The notes under the pieces were generated by a model, which worked only from the letters and a program-made list of their open reading frames with translations, did not search any database and was not told the DNA's origin. A program made the translations under genes and the position numbers. Positions 45,601-57,500 of a stretch of 64,000 bases of DNA are shown one piece after another. The stretch lies in contig NC_063150.1 in the NCBI RefSeq assembly GCF_020921035.1, positions 37,123,826-37,187,825 of the forward strand, read 5' to 3'. The stretch comes from Rhodamnia argentea. Lineage: Eukaryota > Streptophyta > Magnoliopsida > Myrtales > Myrtaceae. The first letter of the stretch is position 1. Each line of letters opens with the position of its first letter.

Positions 45601-48048
45601 AAGTGCTTCGGCTCAAAATTCAGTGGGGATGGAATTGGACAACAAGAGAGCACAAGTAGTATCTAGAATACGACGATGTTTTCGCTCAGTAAGACCATTT
45701 TGAGCAAGAACACTAAGACACAACAAGCGAGGTAAGGTTCCTTGAGAAGTTAAGAAAGAACGAAAAGCTGTAGAAAGATACTCCCCACGGGAATTAGAAC
45801 GAAAAACTTTAATAGCTTTAGAGAATTGAGTATAGATCATGGCAGTAAAGCTTTTATAGATAAAGAGAAATTCATCACAAGAATGCATGAAATAAATTCA
45901 GGTATAACGAGAATAATCATCAATAAACGATACACAATACTTAAAACCACTTTTAGAAAGTTGGGGGGCGGGACCCCAAACATCCGAATGTACTAAATTA
46001 GATCGGGTAATGGAACGGAAGAATTAACGGGAAAATGAGGTGCGGATTGTTTAGTTCAAGGACAACTAGTACAAGGACACATAATAGTACATGAAACAAG
46101 CTCAAGTACACGTTGCTGATGTAGAAAAGACAAACGGGAAGCGGATATATGACCCAGACATTGGTGCCAATAGTTAAGGTCGAAGATGGCCGGTAATAGG
46201 TTGAGGTGAGGGAAACTAGAGTTGCTACATTGTATACAATCTTCCACTTCTACTACCCTTGCTAATTATCCGGCCACTCATATGATCTTTCATAACACAA
46301 GAATCAACGGTAAATGTCACCACATAAGCCATATCGCAAGTTGCTCAACGAGATAAAAGATTGAGGGCCAAATTTGGTATATGCAATACATTAAACACAT
46401 TAAAGCTGCCGGGGATAGTAAGATGACCTTGCATAGTAGCAGTAAGAGATGATCCATTAGCTATAAAGAATCCTTCCGGAATTTTGAGTGCGATCTGCTA
46501 AGTAAGATGATCAAGAAAGGCAATCATGTGATGAGCAGCCCTAGAGTTAAGAATTCAAGATGAACTATTACCCGAGGATCGCATAGCGGGCGTGGCGGTA
46601 GCAACAGAGGATGACGCACCAGAAGAACTAAGATGAAGCTCGCCTAAACGAGAAAGCCGAGCCTCAATATTAGCAAGATGATCATTCGAAGAGGAGGATG
46701 AAATGGCACGGTCCGCGGATGGAGAAGAGACAAGTGCAATTGAGCGCGTGGGTACATCAAGAAGATTACATATCTTTTTAAAATATCGATCCTCGGAATG
46801 TCCATTTTGCTTGCAGTAGTTGTAATAAAAACGTGAACCTCGTTGAGAAGAGGCACGCCGGGAACCACGCACAAGACCACGCCGAGAACCATATTGAGAA
46901 CCACGCCGAGAATTGCTAGACCGGAAACCACGCCGAGAGGAGGTAGACTTGAAGCCACGCCGCGAGGAGCCGGACTAGAAATCACGCCGTGGGGTGGCCA
47001 ATACAATAGATGGATCTAGAGATAGAGGCGTACCAAGAATTCCTTGTGTAGTTTCCTTAGCTTGAAGTTCCTTGACTACATCGGAAAGAGATGGCGCGCA
47101 GGTAATGATAGAAAATCTGACTTTGAACTCTCTTTAAATCTGGTGAGAGTTGCATCAAGAATTCGTAAAGACAATTCTTGTTCTAATCTTCAAGTTTAAA
47201 TGCAGCACAAGCAGCGCAACCAGTACATGTGGGACATGTTGGATGAGCCAACACATCAAGTTGGAATCAAAGAGACGTCATATAATTATAAAATTCACGA
47301 ACGGAACGTGTACCTTGAGTGGCATGATGAAGCACCTGCATAAGTTGATAAACATGAACAGAACTTGTCTATGTAAACATCTCAGCAATTTGATCCCATG
47401 ACTGTTTTGGACCAACAATTTGAGTAAATTGGGGGTGAAGATCAAGGCTGATAGAACCCACTAATATTGCCCATGCTTTTCGATTAGCAACATGCCAAGC
47501 CCTAATTTCATATTCATGTCGCGTAATCTAATCGGTACTAGGTTTGGGCTCAGCAATATCAAACAAAGATGTAGGACGAGGAGGAGTACCATCAACATGT
47601 TCATATAAATCACGATAAACAAGAGCCGCCATCAATGAGGATTTCCAAGTAACATAATTAGCGCCATCCAACTTAACATCAATGCGATCAATGCGATCAC
47701 TATCAGCCACAATTTTGAGATCAATAAATCAAAGCAAAAGCAAATATATATGAATCATGAGACTAAGGAGAAAGACGAAGAAGATCGGGTGAGACAAAGT
47801 TAGACGAATTGCGAAGTCGGAGCAATGAAGACAACATTGGCCGGCTGGTGCGAGATGAAGGCGCAATGAAGAAGACGAGCGAAATCGTAGCTTTGATACC
47901 ATGTCAGATTTATAGAAGTAGATAATGGAATGATTGATTTACCATTAGGCACAAGGTCCATATAAATATACATATAAGGAAGGCTATAAATGTAAATACA
48001 TTTACTAAAGGGACAATCCTAGTCCTATTATATACAATATATCTAACA
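39691..48048 (-). mobile_element. Ty1/copia retrotransposon with very short LTRs, inserted in VPS11
   Basis: LTRs of 146-147 bases lie at 39691-39836 and 47902-48048 (TGTTAGATTTA or TGTCAGATTTA to TATCTAACA). A primer-binding site TGGTATCAAAGC abuts the 5' LTR (47890-47901, minus strand). The coding order is copia-like: gag (KLDGANYVTWKSSLMAAL), degenerate zinc knuckle (YCKQNGHSEDRYF), integrase part (YWHQCLGHISASRL, SNSRGEYLS, QNGLTERKHRRILDT), reverse transcriptase (CRWIYKIK, LLYVDDMIIT, MKDLGFLRYFLDPEIA) and RNase H (SRSSTDSEYYAIADT). Numerous stops and frameshifts make it inactive. It interrupts VPS11 between its HFM and CMHSF codons. The interior is interrupted again at 41396-45070. Confidence 0.92.
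41396..45070. mobile_element. Nested 3.7-kb non-coding insertion (solo-LTR or LARD-like)
   Basis: Starts TGTCGCGACCTAAA and ends TTTAGGTGTTAATA, so short inverted ends are visible. The copia reading frame is interrupted here: it reads TCTAGATATGTGGCAAC on one side and GTAGCTACGAGTTATTC on the other, both encoding VAT, consistent with an eroded target duplication. The terminal block (GTCGCCACTAATC, then GAGATTTGGATTCGGGG) resembles LTRs of large plant retrotransposons. No protein domain is found in 3.7 kb. It contains a GC-rich CCG-type island at about 43655-43815. Confidence 0.7.
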
Positions 48049-50715
48049 TGCATAAAGTGGACAGCGGGGAGATCAAGCGCTGTGCACTTGCTTAGCTGAA
48101 AAATTCATGCATTCGTTCTAAGATCCGCAATTTGTTTTCTCCTAGTCTGAGTGTCTTCCTGCAGAGGCATTTTACACAAATAAACGAATGTTGGTCCAGA
48201 CAAAATATTGCAAACTGGTTCTCGCATATTTTGATTTAAAAGTCACCACATCTATCAAGCTTCAAAAGCTAATGGGTGTGTGACACGACACAGAAAGATC
48301 GCCAGGTCCACTAGTGTAGTTTTGGGGGACCAAGGAATCACGTAATCTCATTTCAGGAAATAACATGGATCTCGACTATAAAAACTAAATAAGAAGGCTA
48401 AAGATGCTAATCCATCTGTGTTTCAATGTAAAAGTTGTCTATTTATCGATATAACAACCAATTCTTTAACATCTCCATCAATAGCGATGAAAGAGACAAT
48501 ATCGATCAAAGGGATTATTAGCAACTGCACGATTAAATGTACTAAAAAGTTGTAAAAGATGCCAAGTTACAGAGCATGTCATGGTAGCGATTGCTGGCTG
48601 CTTTTTCCTTCTATCATTTATTGATAATAAAGCATTTCTGAAGTTTGACAATCTCAAATCTTCTCCAGCCCCATAGCCACCGGTCTCTATATCTTTCTGT
48701 TCCATCTAATCAATAGTTCGTTTTAAACGGTTGATAAAACCCTCTATTAACTCACATCAAACTTCCATTTCAGCAATGTGGCCAAGAATGAGCAAACTTA
48801 CATTTTGTCGATGGAAAACATTTAGACAAGTTCCAATTTTCCAAAAACTAGCCAAATCTAGTTGCTGACTGCAAGAACACTAAAAAAAAAATAAAATAAA
48901 TGAAACTGTAACTGCAGAATTTGCGCTCTTAGAACATTGACAGTGCTTCCTTTTCCATATATCTATCCACACTAAGACGCAGTGTATTATAATGTGAACT
49001 TTGTTATCATCTATAATGATATCCATCAGTTTACATGTTTTATAAAATAGGTACATCATTCCCTCTTTAGCAATATGTCAAGGAACTACATATCGTTAAA
49101 AAGGTAAAGCAAAAATTAGTTGAGAACTAAAATAATACACACGTCGATCGTCTTCAATGAGTTTAGATTCCTGCTCGAGCTTTCTGGCTATATAGTCCTT
49201 GGTGACAGAGAGAGTGAGGCAAGGATTTTTAGAAAGCATCTGAAGAACAGTTTAGGAGGTAACTTGTCATCCCTCTCTATGTAATTCAGGACTCCCTTTA
49301 CTTCTTTGAAGCAAATCCTCACCAAGCTCACTAAAATATTTGAGGCCTGCCCACAGTGTCGGATCCCCTCCCCTACCTGAATCCCCTAGCCTTTTACAGC
49401 ATGCTATCAAACCCTCATGGTCATGGCCCTGCATGTGGCAAGCAATTACCTACTTATAAAGTTTCATCTTCTCATAGATGCAGAGAAGCCCTTGAGTGAA
49501 TCCATTCATTTCACATAGAATTATAGCAAGGTCAACGTCATAAAATGGATGCTCCGGGTCAGCTCTCCATGCAACCTTAAGCAAGCGAATCCCCTTTCCA
49601 CGTCTTTCCAAACATTCCTTGCTTGTATCTTTGTTATTCGACAGCAATTTCCCATTAGTCACAACTCTTGAAATTCCAACTGCTTCTGGTCTTACACTAG
49701 TATCGTGCTCCCCATCCTTGTTAGCTTGTGACATTGGCCAGAAGTTTAGGTCATTGGACTGGAATAACCCCAGAAAGGTATCGCGTATTTCTACTTTTGC
49801 AGGCGAAACTTTAACCTTGTCGTTGTACTTCTCAAGGAATTCCATAAGGGCCGGCAGATGGTGGATAAACATGTTAAGAAAATCAACAGGAGAAGGTAAA
49901 AAAGATACATATACACCATCAGTCTCCTCTTCCTGTAGATTCTCCATCCTCAGCGCAAAGCCTCATGAGTATCTCAATGGTTTCCACTGGTTTGTGCTCT
50001 ATAAGAATTTTACCATACTCTTTGACTGTTACACCCGCTCGATTAGGCTCAAGACTCAGAAAAATATTACAATACCTCATCATACCGACCAAGGTCTTCG
50101 AGCAAAATCTTTATATAACAGTCCCTGCCTTCTTAGCAACATACATTGCATGCTCATAGTAATCGGTAGCTCAACAGACCCTTATAGCAGTTTCCTTGAT
50201 GAACACATTCAACTTCTCAACATCTTTTAATTTGGTGCAACGGTTCAACAGAAGTGTGGTGTGATCTTTAGATGTAAGCCCTTTCTCATGCAACTTTCCC
50301 AAGTAATTTGTCAGGTCGTAGATTCTATGAGCATCTAGAAATTTCTGAATCACATATGAAGGTTCAAGGTGACCAATTGGGTTAATATACTGTGCCATAA
50401 CCTCATCATAGTCCTGCTTAGAATACAGATGATCCCCATATTTCCTTTAACACTTCTGCATTTGCAGCAGCATCAGCTTGTTGACTCTGCACAAGGTTAA
50501 TGGCCACAGTATATAGAGGCTTTTCTTGAAGAGCATATCTAATTTGCTTTCCATATCCTTCTCTGTCTGATACAAAGTGCAGATTTATCATTAAGTATAA
50601 GAGCTGTATTACCCCATTTCACAAAGCATCTGAGAGACCTCCTTAATCACTAGGCTGTGGGCTATCAAACGATTCTTCAGGTCATAAATGTGGAAAGTAT
50701 TTCTGCAACTCCTTT

Positions 50716-51585
50716 GATCAGCTGTAACACACAAAAGATAGCCACGAAACCAGCTTATGATAACTTTGCAAATTTCATTCATCTACCAAGGTTTTGGGAG
50801 CTTATTCATTGTAGAAAATTCTAAATGTCAAGGATGCAACGTTGATACAAGAATGTTCGGTGCGCAACAACTCAGATTTTAGTGTCTGTGCATTCTTCGA
50901 ATGAATGGGAATTTTGAAAAGAGTTTCTCCTCACCATAACTATAGACCTCATGAGACATTTTGAATGACTTTTTGTCCAAACCTTCCCTCCATGAATCCA
51001 CTTCCACCTTCTCAGGCACACAGAAATCACGGAATCTCTCTCTCTAAACAGAGAGGACGTACAAATAGAAAGCTAACAGCTATATTCCGGCCATCGGGAT
51101 TGGCCAATTCATGGAAGCAAATCGGTTTACAAGAGGGAGGGCATTGTTTGTCACCTGAGGACAATTCACCTCCCTTTTCGCTTTGTTACTCTGTTAACGT
51201 CATTATCCATAACCCGACCCCTCATTGATCTTGTGAGCCGATTTATAGAGTTGCCCACTCTTTAGAGGCAAAATTTTAAGGAGAAAATTTGTTAAATGAA
51301 TAAAGCTTGTATTAGGTCGGTAATGTATTAAATTTAAATTGGGTCGAGTAAATAAGTCAATTTAAGTTGGACCATTTTTTTTTCCCTCACCGAAACATAA
51401 TCCGGTCCACTAGTTTGACGTTTTATGGACATTTCCATAACTGAGTTTTTGTTTTTTCGGGGGAAGGCGGGCTATTTTACGAAGGGACAAAAAGGGAATT
51501 TCAAGAGGAGAGAGACGACATTCCGTCGTTTTATAATATGAAGCGAGGGGAAACAAGCACGAGAGGAGAGGAGAGGAGAGAGAGA
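50716..51585 (+). promoter_or_regulatory. LepA upstream region
   Basis: Space between the truncated VPS11 copy and the divergent LepA gene. No VPS11 N-terminal exon is present. The last 50 bases before the LepA start are GA-rich (GAGAGGAGAGGAGAGGAGAG at 51561-51580), consistent with a 5'UTR. No TATA box is assigned. Confidence 0.4.
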
Positions 51586-54500
51586 ATGGCCACATCAGCA
51601 TCAGTCTCGGAGCTGCGCGCCGCTCCATCGTTGCTCTCCTACTTATCCACAGCCAATCACCACCCCCGGAGAAGAATCCATACGGCGGCGACCACTTCTC
51701 AGTATCCTCTGTCCTCCTCCTCCTCCCCTAAACTCGTTCCGCTTCACTCCGCTGCATCCAAGAGCAAGAGCAAGAGCAGCATCATCAGCTTCCCTCCACT
51801 CCGTTGTCGTGCCTCAAACACTATCACCGACGTCGATGATTTCGCCGCCCAAGTGCAAGCGGGCCAACATCGCCTCCTTAAGGTGCGTTGATTCCTCTAA
51901 TGGAAGCCATTAACTCCCCCTCGCGTTTTGGCGTATCCCTCCATGTGTGTGATGAAGATGATGATGCAGGTCCCAACCTCGAATATCAGGAACTTCTGTA
52001 TAATCGCGCACATTGATCATGGGAAATCCACTTTGGCTGACAAGTTGCTCCAGGTGACGGGCACCGTGGAGAAGCGCGAGATGAAGGACCAGTTCCTCGA
52101 CAACATGGACCTCGAGAGAGAACGAGGCATCACCATCAAACTTCAGGTTCCCTTGTGCAACTATCTTGTTTCTTCCTGTTTCCATGTTCACGCTGCACAA
52201 CTGTGTGCCGTTTCCTGCGCCTGCAATTGATTGCCTCACATATTCTTTGCGTCAGGCCGCTCGAATGCGTTACGTGTTTCAAAATGAGCCATATTGCTTG
52301 AACTTGATTGATACTCCCGGCCATGTTGACTTCTCTTACGAGGTATGCCCATCACCCCTGCCTCCTGCTTTGATTCGGAGCCTCGCATTAGCCAGTGATC
52401 TCTGTGGCTTTTCCATGCTTCCCTGCTTTATTGCTGTTACCTGTTATGGGAATATTTCTGTTTCGCGATTGGAACATCTGGCCTTTATTGACGGAGAATA
52501 GCAACAGTTTGCCTGGGGGTAGAGTTTTTTGTTTTCAGGAGGCTTTTCTCGATTGCATGAACAGAGGCATCCTGCTATCATAAAGACCCGTTGTTTTATT
52601 GTCCAGAAAAACTTCTGTCTAGAATTAGGACAAGGTTTTCTTACCTACTTTCCAATGCCATTCTTGCAAATTCAAATTGTTCAATCATTTTGGTAATTGG
52701 GGCATCTGATATTTGAATGGCACACTGATCTGGGACTCCTCTAAGAGAGCAAATTTATACAACGTTTTCAGATGCTTGTTCCGTTTGTTCTAGTATGCTC
52801 GTTCTGTTTGATCCAGTATCATTTATACCTTTTGAACCTAGGTCTCTCGTTCTCTTGCTGCATGTGAAGGTGCTCTCCTTGTTGTAGATGCTTCTCAGGT
52901 ACTTTCTCCAGATCAGGCTTATCATTGAGCAAAGCTTTGTATATCATCTATACCTGGCACCGTGTATCTTTTTCCTCTGGTTGGCATCTTATAATTTGAT
53001 TTCAATTGTTTGATATCCTAATCACTTCCACTAATTTTAGAAATAGACATTGGCAGCTTGTTATCAAATTTGACCATAAAATAGTGTGGGATGCCCCTAC
53101 TTAGTGGTTTCAATAGGCTTAGAAAAGGATATTTAGGTAATTTAGCATTTTTATTGTTTTGCTGGCAATAAGGTGTTTACGGCTCTTTAAGCACCGGGTA
53201 ATATTGGGTGGCAGAAGTCCCCGGTCCATTAATACCGGCACAAGTTCATGCTCCTTGGAGTAGGATCCACAGACATTAGGAGGGAGTTGCTCAATAGTAT
53301 GCATAACATGTGACACATTTTTTCATTAGAAAGTACCGACTCTCCAAATTTTTCCCCAGTTGGCTTATTTAATAACATCCGCTGGCTGTAGGCTTTTTCT
53401 TGTTGTAAGTGAAATCTCTTTGAAGAACATCCAAAGTTTGACATGCGAAAATTAGTAGCAACTTCAGCAAAACTTTCGGGTTTCAACCATTAAGGAGGTT
53501 GCTGGTGTTACTCTCAATAATTGCTGATCAAACTTATCCAGATTGCCATTTTCTTCCTGTTTGGTCAGCATAAGCAGATTATTATTGTCATACCGATTCT
53601 GCATAAAAGAAGCTCTTGGCTATTTGTCCAATTGTAGCATACACTTTCTCTTTAGATGTCCAACTTATCAGAAGGAAAAAGGTGTAGCTTACTCAGATGG
53701 ACTCTTCTTGAATAAATCCCCTGCTTGGGAAAATATTGTCTGAGCAAAGGTTGACTGTTGTTTCTAGAGAGACTTGTTCAGCCTGCTAGAAAACTTGTTC
53801 ACGTAGAGTTGTTCCTCTTATCTAAAGTCATCTGTTCTCCCCCCTTCCTTCCATCTTCACTTGAAATTGCTCAAGATGGAATTGATTTGCGACATTAGAA
53901 TGTGGAAGGAAAAGAGTTACAAGCAGTATTTAGAGAGCTTGTGCTGCTAGTTGCATGAAGCCGTCAAAATTGTTAGTGTTAGAAGAATTTTGTGCAACCA
54001 CTACCAATTGTTCTAGTATAAGTTAGTTGATATTAATGTGGTGTTGATATCTACAAGCTGGAATTAATAACTGGGGAAGCAAAATAAGGGATCTAGAGAT
54101 ATTTAAACATAGGATGTCATGCTGATACCATTGTAGAATTTTGTTGGACCACTACCCATATTCAAAAGCTTAAGTGAATAGATGAAGGGGTAGCAATATT
54201 CAAGTCGTTGCTTTGCTGGGACCTTTTTGTTTACAGAACTCACCCTCTGATTTTATCATTTCCTTTTGTAATGTGACGCTGCAAGTGAATTCATGTGGTC
54301 TGCTCATTCCTTCACATTTGTTTTTTTTTTCCTGATGGGCCTCATTTGACACTGGTTTTTCATTTGTGGATAGTGTACAATGCAGTTAGGCACTCTGAAT
54401 CCATAGAATCCAGTGATGTTCATGAAAAATTGCAATTTTTTTTTCATGACATGACCTGATAAAAGATTATTCATCGAGCTTGTTTTGAAAGATGTCACAC

Positions 54501-57500
54501 CAATTGGGTGAATTGACTACTACCTGTTCTCAACTTTCTACATACTCTTGGTTAACTGAATTGAAAATCAAAATTGAACAAGGCACTTGTTCTCCATAGA
54601 AAAAAAATCAATATTCCATTTGACAGGTTTTTTCTCACAACTAGTTTCTTGGCACCGTTTTTGGTTTGTGCGAGAAAGGATACTAGCAGCCTTCTTCATT
54701 ATAACTGAACCATTGGTACCGATTTGTTGAATCATGCATGTCATGTTGTAGGGTGTTGAAGCACAAACATTGGCCAACGTATATCTAGCCTTGGAAAACA
54801 ACCTGGAAATTATACCTGTAAGTAGGTTTTTTTTTTTTTTTAATCAAGTACTGCAGTTAAATCTGAGCATCATTTTTCCCTTTTCTGGATGTCTTTATTT
54901 ATTTCAACATCTTTGTTGTATTCTTGATTCTTGGGCATTGTAGTAAGGATACTAACAAGTTGTATTATGTTTCTCATGTGATGGGATGACAGAAAGAAAG
55001 CCAAGTTTTTGTCCTACTCAGTGTTTCAGCTCATGAATGCTTTTATCCCCCTTTTTGCTTTATGTCATTTGGTTTGAGAGGGCATGTGGGGCTGTACATG
55101 TGGTAGTGTCTGACATTGTCTATGTCTCTAAATTTAGGTTAGATATGAACTAAGAAAAGAAATGTGAGCAGCTCCAACATGGTCACTTGGTCATAAATAG
55201 GTTTTGTGAGATTTTGTGGGACCATCGCTAACTGTTCTAAAAGCTTAAGTCGTTAGACGAAGACCGTAGTTTGATATTTAATTACTTTAACACTCCCCCT
55301 CACGCTTAGTCCGGTCTTTTTGCCAAGTATTAAGCGTGAATATATTTAATTGGAGAGACAAATGGGGCCTAGAAAGGTTCGAACACGGGACCTCCCGCTA
55401 CGATACCATGTGAGATTTTATGAGATTACTACCAACTGTTCTAAAAGCTTAAGCTGTTAGACCAAGCCGTGGTTTAATATTCAATTACTCTAACGGATTT
55501 AACTACAATAACTTCAAGAACAATAAGGACTTGTTTTATAATCCTGTTACATGTTGAAGATCGGTATTTAACTCTTTGGTTTGAGTTAAAAGATTTGTTG
55601 TTGGTAAAGAGAGAATTTATTATTATTTAGATCAAAAGAAGAGACAATTAATCATTATTGAGACCAAAAGTAAGTATTTACGGGCTTAGGGTTAAGCCTT
55701 GTACAATTACATAAACAACCCCAACTTGCTAACACTATGTAATAAGTAATAAACCCAACACTCCCCCTCAAACATACATATAAAAAAGGCCTAACTTGTG
55801 ACAAATATATGAACCCGTTTCGTCGAAGAGGATTTGTTAAAAAGTCTACTAGCTACTCATCAGAACCTACGTGCACTTACCATATATTATTTTTATAATC
55901 TCTCCCTATATCCCAAAGTCAGGCTTCCATACGGTTCTAAGTGGCCGGAGATAGAGTTGTATAACGGAACTGGATGCATAACGAAATAGGTTCAAAGGAG
56001 ACTCTTGGAGCAAGATCAAATTGCTATGGTCAACAAGAGCCCGAACCCCGAGTATACGAATAGAATAGGTTGACACTTACCCATCACCCAACTTAAAAAG
56101 AAAGGAAGGGGTCCTTGATCCTTGCTGACCCACATACCATAATTCACATTTTCCTAAATGAAATGACAATCCACCACTATATGCTTGGTTCGCTCATGAA
56201 ACACTGGATTGCTAGCAATGTGAATAGCAGATTGATTATCACAAGGGAGAGTAGATGATTCGGTCATAGGCAGTCCAATGTCGGCCAACAGCATACGTAC
56301 CCATTGAAGTTCACCCCATAACATTAGCCATAGCACAGTACTCGGCCTTTGCACTAGATCGAGAAACAACATACCGTTTCTTACTTTTTTATGACGAGAT
56401 TACACCAAAGAAGACATGGTATCCCAAAGTAGATCGGCGATCCATAGGGCAACCAGCCCAATTTGCATCAAAATATCCTGTCACCTTCGAAGACTCAGGG
56501 TCAGAATAACAAGTCGTATGAAGATGACCCCGATTATGGAACACATACCCTTGACCCCGTAACTCCCTTCAAATGCCAAACAATTTGTAGCACAGCTTGC
56601 TAGGAGCTCATGAATTAACTTACCACACTAACAACAAACGAGATATCCCGGACGAGTAATAGTGAGATAATTTAACTTGCCTACTAACCGGCATTACTTC
56701 TCCGGATCATGAAGTTCTCCGTGTTCATTGTCAAGCTTTACCCCAGAGTTCATAGGTGTGTCGCCGGGCCTAGCATCATGCAAGCCCACAAAGGACGATG
56801 AGGATTGAGAAGAGCATAAGGGACAGCTCCCTTCAACACCGAGGACGGAAGACGGGTAATAAGATGATATACTATAAGAAGAGCATAACTCCCGAATGAC
56901 TTAGGCATATAGGCCTGGAGAAGTAGACAATGAGCAACATCCAACAAATGACTGTTCTTACGTTCAGCAACTCCATTTTGTTGTGGAGTGTGAGTGCAAG
57001 AACATTGATATAAAATACCATGAGATTCAAGGAATGGAATAAAAGTAAAACAAGAAAAATATTTGCGAACATTGTCTTTACGCAAGCACTTAATAGGATA
57101 GCCATATTGAGTATGAACTTCACTATAGAAACGGCGCAAAGAATGAAATACTTCAATACGAGCTTTTATTAAATATAACCAAGTTGTATGAGTATAATCA
57201 TCAATAAAGGTAACAAAATAGTGGAAACCAAATGAAGACTCTCGATTAGGACCCCAAATATTGGAGTGGACCTTCTCGAATGGCTAGGATGCATGACTCA
57301 AAAAGACACACGATGGAGCTTAACCGACACGTTTTACAATCAAACTAAAGACCAGAACTAGACACGAAGGGAAAATGTTCCGCTAAGGGGTGACCAGGGC
57401 GACAATGTAAACAATAAGAATCATTCACACCCTTCTTCTAAATTGTAGCAGTAGTAGCAATAATCTCGGGGTCTAGGAGGTACAGTCCACCAGCCTCACG

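Larger units (their letters stand above)
39449..50715 (-). pseudogene. VPS11 pseudogene (3' half), split by a copia element
   Basis: VPS11 is a core subunit of the HOPS/CORVET tethering complexes at vacuole and endosome. Only the C-terminal half is present. The first exon begins after an acceptor (GTGTTACAG) near 50715, with IYDLKNRLIAHSLV, KDMESKLDMLFKKSLYTVAI, NLVQSQQADAAANAEVLK, PIGHLEPSYVIQKFLDA, HEKGLTSKDHTTLLLN, VTVKEYGKILIEHKPVETIE and TLSVTKDYIARKLEQESKLI, ending near 49142. A second exon (48050-48160) reads TNA-stop-IFQLSKCTALDLPAVHFM. The RING-H2 end continues at 39690 as CMHSFHQRCLSDNEEECPEC and finishes at TAG 39449-39451. Lesions: TGA after IRVC (50169-50171), a frameshift near 50620, stops near 49943 and 49450, and stops at TNA* and GLE*. 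The N-terminal propeller is absent. Confidence 0.88.

Noticed and set aside
48478..48705. 75-codon minus-strand frame
   Set aside because: It lies in a VPS11 pseudogene intron and does not match VPS11 or any family I recognise.
51538..51585. In-frame upstream ATG of LepA
   Set aside because: It would add an Arg/Glu-rich leader encoded by a GA repeat, unlike a transit peptide; ATG 51586 gives a normal start.
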